From assembly GCF_018873765.1 (NCBI RefSeq), contig NC_057924.1, positions 4,154,001 through 4,218,000 of the forward strand: a stretch of DNA of 64,000 bases. The letters are read 5' to 3'. This DNA comes from Telopea speciosissima. Its lineage: Eukaryota > Streptophyta > Magnoliopsida > Proteales > Proteaceae. Made by a program: the position numbers and the translations under genes. Position 1 is the first letter of the stretch. Every line of letters starts with the position of its first letter. Below, piece after piece: positions 50,952-63,004 of this stretch. Below the pieces are notes generated by a model. The model did not search any database. It had not been told where the DNA came from and saw nothing but the letters and a program-made list of their open reading frames with translations.

Positions 50952-50987
50952 AGCTCAAATAAGTTTATGATTTTGTACGGATATGAA

Positions 50988-50993
50988 AATAAA
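50988..50993 (+). promoter_or_regulatory. Potential polyadenylation signal of MCD
   Basis: AATAAA stands 137 bp after the stop codon in AT-rich sequence. Plant signals are loose, so this is suggestive only. Confidence 0.35.
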
Positions 50994-51289
50994 TCTACAA
51001 AATGGCAAACCAAAGTATTTTGTCAGATAACTGACATTTGCACCATTCGTCTTTGGCTTAGCATGCTCCTTTCTATGTTCTTGGCTTCTGAAACCATCCT
51101 AATTTCTTCGGGATGTAGCATTCATTCCCTTTCATAAGGTCGAAAAGATATTGCTCTCTTATATTTGTACCATTTGTGTGTTCCAAAAGGTAAATCGGAA
51201 ATCATGGCAAAATATATTGGATGGTAAGAAATGACAGGGAAAATCCTCCATTTAGCCATACAGTTCTATGAACAAACACATGGTTTTAA

Positions 51290-51400
51290 TGCACTGTATC
51301 GGATTGGGTTTCGGTCACTTGCAAAACCGGTAAAATACCGATATGATATCAGCACGGATCGGCAGTATCGGACAAATTTATCCCTGTTTTCCTTAAAAAA
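51290..51400. repeat. GATAC-rich dispersed repeat
   Basis: CACTGTATCGGATTGGGTTT, TACCGATATGATATCAG and GATCGGCAGTATCGG belong to the GATAC-rich group. It lies between the convergent MCD and RbcX genes. The rest of 50.85-52.17 kb shows nothing recognisable beyond UTR-like sequence. Confidence 0.5.
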
Positions 51401-52169
51401 TAAAATTTTTTATATGAAGCTATCCTCTTGACCTTTTACTGAGCATCCGCGAATATGACATCATGACCAGATTGACTCTTCTTCAAGTTACAACCTCCAT
51501 CTGAATTTCTATTTACTATTCCAGGTGGTCTTTTCCAACAAATTTAAACATGATTGAAATTGGACGAAATTGAAGCTTTGGACACCACACTCAGATAAAA
51601 AGAGAGAGATTGTTACTTAATGAGAAACAAAACTATGCCTGTCGTTCACATGATGGTGCTCCCAGTTGCAACCTACTGGTCTCTTATCTGATCATAAATG
51701 GTATAAAAACAGGAGGAGAAAAGACATACTCTCTTGAATACACAAAGTGGCTCAAGTACCATTAAGATTTCAATTTACTACATAAGAAAAAATTTGGAGG
51801 GAAACCAAATACAGAAGATGAGAATATATAATTACATTAGGACACTACTTGAAATTCCAAGCTTCACCAGAGGCAGAGCAAGAGATTGCCATTTTCAGTT
51901 TTGTCGAGCATTGGAATGTCAGTCCTGGCATCACTTTCTTCAGTATCTAGCTGAACAACTGAGGTCTTCTCTCTACTTTTTCTGGCAGAGCTGAAAGTAT
52001 TACCTTTCTGTGCTTGAACTATAGAACCAGTGCTGCCTGAGGGACTAGTTGTCAGATCTATTCATCCATAGTAATGCTATTCTTGACATGTTGGGTTTGA
52101 TTCTCATCATATATTAGAGAATATCCATTAGGTAGAGGGAGAAAGATGAGGAGGCAGGGCAACAACATA

Positions 52170-54040
52170 TCACTTTTCACTCTCATGACTGGTTTCTAAA
52201 ACATAATCCCTCATGAGTTTTGTGTTGGATTCATTTACCATCTGGAAAATAAGTCAATAATCCATAGACGAGGAAAAATGAGAGAGAAATAATAGAAAAG
52301 CAGTTCAACTTGATAAAGGAAGGGATTGCTAACCTTAATAGCTAGTCTCTTCATGTTTTCCCACTCAAAATCATTTTTGCAGTAAGCAGATCGAACCTGG
52401 ATTAAGATGTGATAATATGCAGGTGATGGGTCATTGCCATGAAAGTGGTTTACATAGAAGGAATTAAAGAACCAGGTCTTTAATATATGATACTGACCTC
52501 CAAAATCCGTAGAGCTACCACATGGGTGTCAAAGTGTGTCATACACGGTAGTATCCATGGAATTAATCACAGAACAAACACCAGATATACATAGAAGTCA
52601 AAACCTCCATGGAAAGAAGATAAAAACATAGGCCTTATATTGGAGTAAGAAGACAGATGGTTTCTGGCCTTTATGGGAACAATGTACAAAAATGAAGCAA
52701 ATAACTCTACTTCATCAAAGTAGCTGAAGATGCTGTAATATGGATTGAATGAATATCTAAGATGATGTTATTGCCATGTCAACTGCCTTTGAACAAATAA
52801 TCTTCAAAACAATCACTAACATTGCCACATAGGTAAGCTACCTACTAAATAAGGAGCAAAAGACCCAAAAATGTGAAACAGCACAAAGAAGATATTGGAA
52901 AACATTCCTGCCACAAGTTACCTCGCCCGCAACATAGATAGATAAATGAGAATCACTAGGGAACGTTAAGGATTGTTGGGAATAACCCACATCAGCCAAC
53001 TTTGGGACGATGACTTTATATACCAATTCGACCTATCTACCTAATAAGTTAAGCTTTTGGGTTAGACAATTCAATATGGTATCAAAATACTGTGCCCATT
53101 ATGTTTAAAATCTGTGTAAAGAAATCCAAAAAAAGGGGCCACAAATAACAAGAGTAGTGCCACTCAAAAGAAGGGCAACACTTGAGAGGGAGTGTTAGGA
53201 TAATCCTACATTAACTCTCAGACCTTGGATGACTTCATATACCATTGGGCTTCTCTACCTAATGTCTTAAGCTTTTGGGTTAGACATTTTAACAAGAATA
53301 TAAATGCCACTTACTTGATGCCCAGAGGGAAGAGAGAGACAGAGAGAGTAAAATGTGTAGTTCTAAGAAAATCCCATTATTACTAGTGATTTACAAAGAA
53401 CTGGATAGTGATTATACCCCATGACCTACCCAAACTGATTCAAAGAGAAATCAGGGGGAAAATGCAAGTATTACAGAAGAGACTGTGGAGTGTTTGCCAT
53501 ACCTAAAGTTTTATGTCTTGGTGATTCTCGCATCAAATTTGCACAGAACTTGTTGCCATCATTCAATGGGGTTCTTCCTAAGAATTCCATTAACTCCTCA
53601 TACGCTTCATGGTTATAACTCTGCGTTGGTAAATAATTATGATCAGACGAAGTTGTTATATAACTGACTAACATGACTATATCAAAGTTTTGGGGGTATG
53701 GAAAGGAACCTCAAGTTGTGCCAGAACGATCTTAACAGCTATATAAGTAAAGAAATTATGAAGGTTTGTAGCAGCTTTGGCTTCGGGTGATGCTTCTCCA
53801 AATCCTGCAAAACAAACCGAATCGATTGAATACTCACAATTCGCAATGAAATAAGCGCAAGAACTAAGAGGAATACAAAGAATACCCACCAGGAACGAAC
53901 ATCTTTTGACAATGAAGACGAGTGGTTCGGGTAGTCCTTTGCTTCCACGACCGAGTAGGAGAAGCAAAAGCTCTGCTTCTATCAGGTTTAGGTGGGAAGA
54001 AAGAGAGATGAGCGAGAGGAGCAATCGGAGATGACTCCAT
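52170..54040 (-). CDS. RBCX: Chaperonin-like RbcX protein, chloroplast Rubisco assembly chaperone
   Basis: RbcX dimers bind the C-terminus of the Rubisco large subunit and help assemble the RbcL8 core in the chloroplast stroma. Six exons on the minus strand: 54040-53890, 53804-53710, 53620-53503, 52514-52498, 52396-52334, 52241-52170. They join in frame to 171 residues. The N-terminal 46 residues are Ser/Pro/Arg-rich with few acids, like a transit peptide. The mature part begins near MFVPGFGEASPEAKAATNLH and continues with FFTYIAVKIVLAQLESYN and YEELMEFL. Then come FCANLMRESPRHKTLALRIL, EVRSAYCKNDFEWENMKRLA and, at the end, LMRDYVLETS. Exon 4 is only 17 bp and encodes the ALRILE junction. Intron 3 holds a TRIM retrotransposon. 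Which of the two angiosperm RbcX types it is cannot be decided here. Confidence 0.95.
52974..53294 (+). mobile_element. TRIM (terminal-repeat retrotransposon in miniature)
   Basis: Two diverged direct repeats of about 102 bp (52974-53076 and 53193-53294) both begin TGTT and end with GCTTTTGGGTTAGACA plus 7-8 bases. The first is followed at once by TGGTATCA, the start of the usual initiator-Met tRNA primer-binding site. The second is preceded by the purine tract GAGAGGGAG. The flanks AGGAT and AGAAT match at 4 of 5 bases. The internal part is only about 116 bp and has no coding capacity. It lies in intron 3 of RbcX, antisense to the gene. Confidence 0.85.
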
Positions 54041-54209
54041 TATGGCCTCTCAACGTTCTTCTATTCACTCTAAATCACTCCTACTGTGAAGACTGACTAC
54101 ACCTCCTCGTCCGTTCTCGCTCGGATAAGGAAGCTTTTCCTTACAAAAAGATCTTTTATTTATACGTGGCACGTTTCAGTTGCAAAGCCTGCTGACCTGC
54201 TGGAACCAT

Positions 54210-54345
54210 TTTTGAGGTATTGCTGTCGATTGGCCGATATGCTGATATCGATTACTGACCGATTCTGTATCGGCAGATTGGTACTGATAAGGGTAAAACG
54301 GTAAAAAAAATCCTTTTTTAAATGAAACCAGGGGTAAAATTGGGA
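54210..54345. repeat. GATAC-rich dispersed repeat upstream of RbcX
   Basis: GATTGGCCGATATGCTGATA, CGATTACTGACCGATTCTG and TATCGGCAGATTGGTACTG mark another copy of the GATAC-rich group, 170 bp upstream of the RbcX start codon. Confidence 0.55.
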
Positions 54346-54954
54346 AGGGTTGGTACCTAGTTGTTTCGTGCCACTTTGGGTGATGCTAACTCCTTGTATC
54401 AACTAATTTGCGAGATCATATCTACTAGTAAAGTGCATAATTAATGTATAGTTAGGTGATGACATGTATCTTTTTTTGCTTCTATAAATATATATACTCT
54501 TAATAATAGCAAATAGGACAAATGCCATCACATAATTATATGTGAATTGTACATGTATGAGTAGGTGATCGAGATTTGCCACCTCTGTGACCAACTATGT
54601 TGAGAGTTGTCTTCTAATTTGATTCCATTCCTTCAATCTTATCTGTTATCAATTGATTATAATATATCACAGTACTATAAGGAGGCAAATCTAACAGCCG
54701 AATATTTGACAAAAATGATAGTTAAGTAAGGATTTTCATTGTCTCAGGTGGTCATCCTTCATTATATTAAAGAGGAAATGTTGAGGGATGCGCATTTAAG
54801 TTCTTTTATTAGTTTGTTCTATGGGTGAGTTTTGGGTTTTTTACTTTACCAAAAAAAAAGTTTCGTGTTTCCTGCTAATGGCAATGCCGAAGGTGGGATC
54901 TCATAACTCTTTGTGTTCTGTATTAGTTTGAGAATGCCTTGACATATTTCATAT

Positions 54955-55080
54955 AAGGGAAAAAGATCTCTACTTGGTGGTGTTTCATACACCCTCTCAC
55001 AGGACATCGTGAGTTTTGCTCAACCATTGGAACAGATACTTGTGTAGAAACCATGCGACCAAGTAGAGATCTCTTGCCTT
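54955..55080. mobile_element. 126-bp MITE, partner of 10709-10848
   Basis: The left end AAGGGAAAAAGATCTCTACT pairs with the right end AGTAGAGATCTCTTGCCTT, and pairing continues through TTGGT...GTTTC (about 33 bp in all). The flanks TTCATAT and TTCATGT may be a weak duplication. The related copy at 10709 supports a mobile family. Confidence 0.75.
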
Positions 55081-55845
55081 TCATGTAATTATTTTTCGAT
55101 TTGACTACTATTACTAGGGAGGTTTAAAAGAAAGGGATTAAAAATATATATAATATATCTTCCATTCTAGGGAAAAAACAAAAGGCGAAGGATGATTGTA
55201 TATTGACATGCATCTCAATGTATGTTTATTCATACTTGCCTCCAATACTTTGACGACTATTACATCTCTATTATTTTTCAATGCTTTGCTTTGACAAGTG
55301 GTGAACTTTGTTTAGGTTGAAACTTAACATTTGACCTAAGACTCTGGGATCCACCTATTTACAAAATTACAATCTTGTTTGACTTGCCAAAATAGTAGAA
55401 TCAAGGTCCGCTTGAAGAAAGCTCTCTAGACCGGCCGGCCAGCCTAAATCGCGCCAACCTCCTTTGGTTTCCTTCACATGCCATGAATAATTTAGAGATA
55501 TTCATGTAAAATAACAAGGGCATGAGTAAAAAAAATAGTAGTACCAACATGTGACTAGGTGAGGGAGACTTAGTACATAACTCATAAATGTTTCCTCATA
55601 CCATGATTCCTATGGATCAAAGCCACAATCCTAGAAATAGAGCTCTCGCAGGTGGCAGATGCAACTGTGAGAGCACAAAAGTGTGTCGAAGTGAAATGTA
55701 AGCCCAGTAGGCAGTTACTTTCTTACTTGTGGGCCTGTAGGGCAAAGCCAAGCCCACTGAGCTTATTTAGAAGTTCATTGGGCCAGGCCACAACACAATC
55801 ACTGCTCTCACATTTGACCTCATGGAAGTCAACATTTTATATATG

Positions 55846-55903
55846 CAACGACAACAACAAACTTAACCTTATCCCAACTTAATGGGGTCAGTTACATGGA
55901 TTC
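55846..55903. repeat. Dispersed ACAACAACAA/CCTTATCCCAACTTAATGG repeat
   Basis: CGACAACAACAAACTTAACC, TTATCCCAACTTAATGGGG and CAGTTACATGGATTC match the group at 2605, 28670 and 50897. Confidence 0.65.
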
Positions 55904-56617
55904 AAATAAAGTAGGTAAAAGTGTAAAACTGTTGTCTAAACAAAAAAAAGTGGAATGAATAGATAGAAAAAGAGGGATGGGAAATGAGATGAGAGGTGAA
56001 AAATGAAAAATGACAAATGAATAATGAAAAATAAAAGTGACAGATAAAAGATAATATGTATATATATTTATTTATTGGGGCTCCAGGATTCCAACCAATT
56101 GTATGTATGCCTGTGTTAGCTGTAATCTTGTAACGAGTAACGACTTGGCGAATGATATTTTAATAGTGTAGAATAATATTATCATTACTTTTATTTTTAT
56201 TTTGGAGAGTATTCTCTAAATATGTAGCCAGCCAAGAAAGTTGAACCAACATTTAAATATTTGTCATATGATAGTTTATGTGAAACTCAAATTTTGGGAA
56301 CAAGTAAACCTCAAGGTCCTCTCCTCACATGTGAAGTTTCAACTCATTTGAATTTTTGAGGTGGCCAAATACAGGATTTGAAAAATCACACACTCTAATA
56401 AAGATACATGGAAAGAGATTGGGATACTACACAAGAGGATATTTGATTGAAATAGGTTACTAAATTCATACCTCTTTTAGATCTTCAATGGTCAAAATTA
56501 TCATATTACTCATCTACAAGACAAAAATGAAGAATCAACTTGGAGATTCCTTTTCAAGTGGGCCCATGAATTTTTTTTCATTTTTAGATATTATTATTAT
56601 TACAAGAGGATTTCAAA

Positions 56618-56760
56618 GATGGTATTTTTTTTTGGGTCAATCGCACACGCCAAATCAAAATGGTTAATCAACCTTTTCAAGATGGTAATTTTTTTTTGGT
56701 CAAACGCACATGCCAATTCTAAAGTGTTTACCAACCTTTTCAAGATGGTATTGAACAGTT
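56618..56760. repeat. Tandem repeat, 63-bp unit, 2.3 copies
   Basis: GATGGTA recurs at 56618, 56681 and 56744. Full units contain a T-run, GGTCAA(T/A)CGCACA(C/T)GCCAA and ACCAACCTTTTCAA or a close variant. The third copy is partial. Confidence 0.85.
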
Positions 56761-57221
56761 TCGATTTTCTGTACATGCCGCATGTCATTTAGATTGAGTG
56801 TTGTTACGCCTCATTTTCCTCGCATTTCTTTAATAATTTAGTGGACTAAGACTTCCCATGACACTAGAATGGGAAACCACACCAATGGGCAAGCGGAAGA
56901 TGGATTTATTTGATGGGAATCGATATTTTGTATGAGGGAGAGAATGTCAGTGTGAACAACCCCATGGCTCATTAAAGAGAGCATGGGGGAGGGAATCTTC
57001 CCCAATGTTGTGATCTTTTTCCCTGATTTATTATTGGAAAAAGCTTTCTGAGCCTAAGGCGTACATTGCGCCTAATCACCTTCATCAGCATATTAATTGT
57101 TTTAAAAAAGAGAGAAATAATGACTAATAAAAAATGTGAGATAGAGTGGTGTACCTTGTTTGCTTAGAACCCTCTCCTTTATTATTTGAAAAAAGTTTTT
57201 CAAAACATGAGATGTAGGAAA

Positions 57222-57439
57222 TGTTAGGGTTAGGGGTTTAAGCACAAGGTTGCTTAAAGCATTACACCCTGAGTATCTAGTTTGGAATACCCAGACTGCT
57301 GCCTCCAGCTAGTATATATAGGGAAACTAGGGTTTAGGTCAGATGGGCAAATTATTAGATTGCCCCTCATAGCCTGGGCATTAACACAAGTAGGATTATA
57401 TTAGAATATATGAAGGGATATTACATAAATACCCTTACA
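57222..57439 (-). repeat. 3' LTR of the Copia element
   Basis: On the plus strand it starts TGTTAGGGTTAGGGG and ends AAATACCCTTACA. It has the same length as the LTR at 63005-63222. GTATATATAGGG in the middle is TATA-like on this strand only. Confidence 0.95.
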
Positions 57440-58310
57440 ATCTCCTCATATGTTCTACATATATCCATTACACATGTATAAGAACCATTGTTCAATCAGT
57501 AATTGAATCAATATAAATTGAATAAATTGAATATCAATAATCCAATAAATCAAATAAGAAATAAGTAAACTTCAAGAAATAAAACTAGGGTTTTAGATCA
57601 AAACTAAACCCAACAATAAATCCAAAGTTCCACATGCAAGTGGCTAAACCAAAAGAAATAATCAAAGGAAAAGTCATTGCAATCCATGTGACTTTACTCA
57701 TCAAGTAAATCATCCTCATCGAGATCCAGATTCAACCGTTCTCCTCCATCTTCGTCATTCTCTGTAATTTGTCAAATATGAATTTCATAAGATATTATGA
57801 ATTCAATCATTTGCACAATAGTATCTAGTTCAACAATAAGAACTTAGTACATTTCATATATGGCTGAAGGTAAATAAAAAAACAATAAGCATCATCATCA
57901 AGTTTCTTTATAAGAACTCGATCCTATATAGTCTCTATCATAAGGACCATACCATGTTCCCATTTGGAATACTGTGTTCGTCATATCAGTCATAGATTTA
58001 TGTTGTATCATCAAATTTGGAATGGTACACCATACTATGAAAGACATGTCATCAAATTTGGAATGACATAAAGACTAGCACAATATCATTAAAACATATA
58101 AGACATTTTTCATATTCCTTTGTGGAATAACAAAGTAAGGAGACTTCACATGAAAATTTGCTACACCATCAAGTTTGGAATGGTTTCACAAACCCCCATA
58201 CTTAGTAACCTAACTAAGTTATTTGAAACATGTAAACTGTCCCGAATGCTTACCAAAGCTAGATGAGATTCAAATAATTCAAAATAATACTGGGTTAGGT
58301 TAAGACCTGA

Positions 58311-61300
58311 CTAAATGGTCTTTAACCCCATCTCCCCTGTAGTTTTGATTGTTCGATCTTTGTTCAATCCCTTTGTAAGGGCATCTGTCGTATTATCCTT
58401 TGATCTCACATCAATCAAAGTAATAATCCCTTGTTCTGTTCTATAATTCAGCATGGCCTGTTTTAGCCTGATGTGTCACCTCTTGCCATTAAAGAGTGAG
58501 TTATTCACAATCGTCTTTGTTGCTTGATTATCACAGAATATAGATATAGATTTTAACTTAAAACTCCTCAATGGAATATCCATGATCAGATCCTTTATCC
58601 ACTCTGCTTCATCTCCCGCAGAAGCTAGAGCATAAAGTTTCGATTCCATAGATGACAGAACAATACTAGTCTGTCTCTTGGATTTCCATGCTACAGCTGT
58701 TCCTCCTAGTGTAAATACATAACCACTGGTGGATCTGCTGTCTCCCAAATCTGAGCACCAAGATGTATCAGAATATCCTTCCAAAGTTGAAAGATGTCCA
58801 GTATAATATAAAGCATAACCTTGAGTACCCTTAAGGTATCTCATCAGCCTCGATAGGGCATCCCAATGCTCTTTTTCAGAATTACTAGTGAAACAATTCA
58901 GCATGCCTACCGTAAAGGCTATGTCTAGCCTAGTGCAATTCATTGCATACATGAGACTACCAGTCAATTTAGAATAATCTAACTGATTCACGGTGTCACC
59001 TGTGTTAGGTTTCAACCGTTTGTTATAGTCATAGGGTGTCTCAATCGGTTTACAATCACTGTATCCCCAACTAGAAAGTAGCTTCTCAATGTAATGAGTC
59101 TGACTAATGGTGATCCCTTGCTCACTGAAGCTTACTCTCATCCCAAGAATGGTGTCTACCACACCAAGATCTTTCATGTCGAATTCTTTGGACAAGGTTT
59201 CTTTAATGTCACTCACTACAGAGAGATCAGAACCAAGAATCAACATGTCGTCTACATACAAGCAAATAATCACGACCTTGTTTGACTCAGACAAAAAATA
59301 AAGGCACTTATCCGAGTTGCTGGTTTGAAAACCATGGCTCTTTATTGTCTTGTCAAACTTCTCATGCCACAATTTAGGTGCTTGTTTAAGACCATAGAGA
59401 GATTTGTTTAATTTAAAAACTCTTTTTTCAGAACCTTCCAAGACAAACCCTTCAGGTTGGTTCATGTAGATTTCTTCTGTTAGGTCTCCATTAAGGAAAG
59501 CCGTTTTTACATCCATTTGATGCACAACATAGTGCTCAATAGATGCTATGGCAAAAAGAATCCTTATTGTTACCAAATGGCGGACCGGGGAGTAGATGTC
59601 AAAATAATCTATCCCTCTCACCTGTTTATAGCCCTTAGCTACTAATCGTGCTTTATACCTGGCTATAGATCCATCCGGATTAAGTTTCTTCTTCAGTACC
59701 CACTTACACCCTATTGTCTTGGCCCCTCTAGGCAGATCAACAAGGTGTCAGGTCTCATTCTGCATTAAAGAGCTCATTTCCTCATCAATGGCTTCTTTCC
59801 ATAACAGTGAGTCCCTAGATCTCATCGCTTCCTTATAGGTGGATGGATCAACCTCTAAATGGTAGGTTACAAAATCATCACCAAAATTCTTGGAAACTCG
59901 ATCTCTAGTAGATACTCTTCTAGATTCTGATTCAATGAGCATTGTGGAAGTAGTGTCAGAAACAATTGGTTCAGATTCCAAAGGTGATTTTGTAACCACT
60001 TCAGTCAAACCAGGCAAGGTCAGGCCTTTATCTCTAAGGAATTTATCCTCAAAGAATATAACATCCCTAGATTCTATCACCACATTGGTTGATAGATCCA
60101 AAAACCGGTCTGCAGCACTGCCTTCTACACAACCTAGATATACACAAGTGTTTGTTCTAGTTCCCACCTTAGGTCTCCTAGGGTCTTGTATCCTAACATA
60201 AGCTATACAACCCTAAACCTTAAGAGTGTCATATCTACAGGGATGTTTATGCCATAGTTCATAAGGTGTAGAAGTCAGTTTTGAATGTGGTAGTCTATTT
60301 AGAATGTGATTTGCAGTCAACACTGCTTCTCCCCAATAGCAAGAGGGTATGCTAGCTGTCAATAACATGGAGTTTAACATCTCTGTTAACGTCCTGTTCT
60401 TTCTTTCAGCTATGCCATTTGATTGAGGTGAGTAAGGAGCAGTAGTTTCAAGAATTATGCCTGCAGAGGCACAGAATTCCTTGAACTCTGTCAATTTGTA
60501 TTCTCCTCCCCTATCACTTCTAAATCTTTTAATTTTCAAGTTCAACTGATTTTCTACCCTATTCTTGAAAATTTTAAAATTTTAAAATGCTTCATCTTTA
60601 GATTTTAACAGGTATAAATGACAATATCTAGAAAAATCGTCTATAAATGTTATCAAATACTTCCGACCTCCTCTAGTTGTGTAGCTTTTAAAGTCACAAA
60701 TGCCAGAATGTATAAGTTCAAGAAGTTGAGTGCTCCTAGAAATCGGTCTGAACAGTTTTTTAGTTATTTTGGTTTGAGCACACACTTCACATCTGTTAAA
60801 TCTAATTGAAGTGTCTAATGGTAAATTATGAGTTTTAGCTAGTTTGAGCATTTTCCTATAGTTCACATGTCTTAACCTACAATGTAGTATTTTGGGATCA
60901 AGTGAGTTATGGTTAACCTGGTTTATTGTCTCATTAGCTAAACTAAACCTAAACATACCATTCAAATTATAAGCACATCCAAAAGAAAAGGAGTTAATAG
61001 ACAATATTACTCTACCACTACTAAAAGTAATAGACATGCCAGCATCAAGCAAAATTCCAATGGAAATTAAATTCTTTTCCAAACCAGGAAAGATTGTAAC
61101 ATTTTTCAAAGTTAAAATTTTACCTGATGATAACACCAGGTTCGCTGTCCCTTGTTGAGCCACTTCCACGACGTCTCCATTTGCAACAGTGACAGTCTCT
61201 GCTACTTGAACAACATCAGTGAGCAGGTCCTTGCTATTGCAAACATGACAAGTCGCTCCAGAGTCTAACCACCAATCTGAAGATGTACTGGCCAACCCCT

Positions 61301-62165
61301 TACCCTTGCCAACCATGGCAACAAAGTTAGTAGGCTCAGTCTTGTCCACCAGCATCTGAACTTCCTTCTGTGGTGTGTCAGTGTTCCCTTTCTTAGGACC
61401 CATACACTCAGATGCATAGTGGCCCCACTTTCCAAAGTTGCGGCACTTGTCCCTCTTTTTAAAATTAGTCTTTTTAGCCTCCAACTGTTAGGGTTCTTTC
61501 TTAGGTGGCTTGGACTGCCTAGGATATTTCTTGGGTTGGGAAACCAAATTGGCAGATGCCTGTTGTTGTTTCACCATCTCCAAGTTATTCCTGGCTCTGT
61601 TCTCATCTTCGATTCTAATGAACCGTTTGAGATCATCCAGCCCCACTTGTGTTTTCTTTCTGTGCATCTCAGTTTTAAAGGAATGTCAGGTAGAGGGTAA
61701 CTTAAAGATAATTGCACCCACTAAGAATGCATCAACAACAGGGATGTTTTCTTGGTTCAATTTTGTTATCAAGTTCTCAAAGTCTGGTACTTGTGGAAGT
61801 ATCTCCTTATCTTCTTGAAACTTGAAGTCCATAAACTTGTCAACCAAGTGAGTTTTTGATAGATCATCCTCCTTTTTGAATTGGGCTTCTAGGTTTACCC
61901 AAATCTTTTTTGCAGTCTCATATTTACTATAGGTCTCTGCCAGCCTATCTGACAGGCAGTTCAATAGGTAGTCTTTGCAAAAGTCCTCATCACTTATCCA
62001 TTGGGCTTCAGTTAGGTCCGTACAACTAGAAAATTTATTTACTACAGTGTAGAAAATATTGGGGTACTTCAGTCCAAACTGAGTCCTCATTTTCCAAGAA
62101 TTGAACTTAGAGCCACTAAAACTTTCCAATTTGATCACCTCAATTGGAACAGCGTGTTTCTCCAT
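58311..62165 (-). pseudogene. Copia gag-pol, single frame with six nonsense codons
   Basis: From ATG at 62165 to the terminal stop at 58311-58313 the frame never shifts over 1285 codons. It is interrupted by stops at 61686-61688, 61488-61490, 60582-60584, 60213-60215, 59748-59750 and 58476-58478. Visible parts in order are the gag core, a zinc knuckle CRNFGKWGHYASEC whose second Cys is Phe, the protease DSGA (WWLDSGATCHVC), an integrase zinc region and core (FIDDFSRY, SPQSNGIAERKNRT), RT with LYVDDML, and RNase H. Five of the stops fit single transitions in Trp, Gln or Arg codons. No full-length product can be made. Confidence 0.9.
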
Positions 62166-63004
62166 ATTTATGTGATTTGTTTATATGCCCAAGCAAAAAT
62201 TCAAATAAAAATAAATATTTCAAAGAACAATCACACCTGATATGAAGAACCCTGGATTTAGACGACGGAGGGAAGGATGGCGGCGGTGCAGCGACGTCGA
62301 CAGTCGTGGTGGGCACTCTAGTGCTGGCAGGCACGGGTCTCTGGCTGCTGTTTGGTGATGACTGACACTGATCGCAACCCGTAGGTAGTGAACGATCTCA
62401 AAAACAAGTCAAAAGTTAAAGCCTTTTGTCTTCTTCTACTTTTTTTTTTTTTTAATAGTCAAATCAAGGAAGTAGAAAAGAGCTTTGAAAAATAGAAGCT
62501 TCCTGCCAATAACGTACTCTGCCAAAAGGTAAACTCCAAAACTTCTTTTGATTTGTTTTTTTTTTTTTTCAAACCAATCAAATCAAAATGGATTAATTGC
62601 TTTTGTCTTTGTAATCAAACAACCAAATAAAAAACCTTTGATAAAGTTCTCTGCCAAGGTCTGCAAACGTTGTAGCTTTGTTTTAAAACCAAATCAAAAC
62701 AAAACTTTGAGAAACGAAAGCCATGACGCACGTTCGAACAAAATCGTGAAGGCAGATCTCCAAGCTTGATTGATCGTTTGATAAAGAATTACCTCTCAAA
62801 CTGGAACCGTGATGCAAGAGCTTTGATCGATGTCGTCTTTGATAAAATAGTAACCGTGATCAGATTCCGTAATCACCAAAAGGTCGATCAAATAAAAACT
62901 CTAAAGTCGATCAGAAAATCAGAATTGAGACAAAGTCAAACGTGAATCCGAAATCCAAAGCCGATCTTGATCGCAGAGAAACGAAAATCCTAATGCTTTA
63001 AGAT
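62166..63004 (-). other. Copia leader between 5' LTR and gag
   Basis: About 0.84 kb without a long frame. It includes T-runs near 62440 and 62562 and repeated CGATC-containing sequence near 62770-62980 (GATCGATGTCG, GGTCGATCAAA, GTCGATCAGAAAATC, CCGATCTTGATCG). I see no feature that would identify the primer tRNA. Confidence 0.6.

Larger units (their letters stand above)
54041..57221. other. Intergenic, RbcX upstream region and repeats
   Basis: Immediately upstream of RbcX there is presumably a promoter; no element is secure. The region 54.4-57.2 kb is AT-rich, with a MITE at 54955-55080, a dispersed repeat at 55846-55903 and a 63-bp tandem repeat at 56618-56760. No coding exon was recognised. 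Confidence 0.6.

Noticed and set aside
57222-57240. TGTTAGGGTTAGGGG resembles plant telomere repeat
   Set aside because: It is the terminus of the Copia LTR, present in both LTRs, and not followed by further TTTAGGG units.
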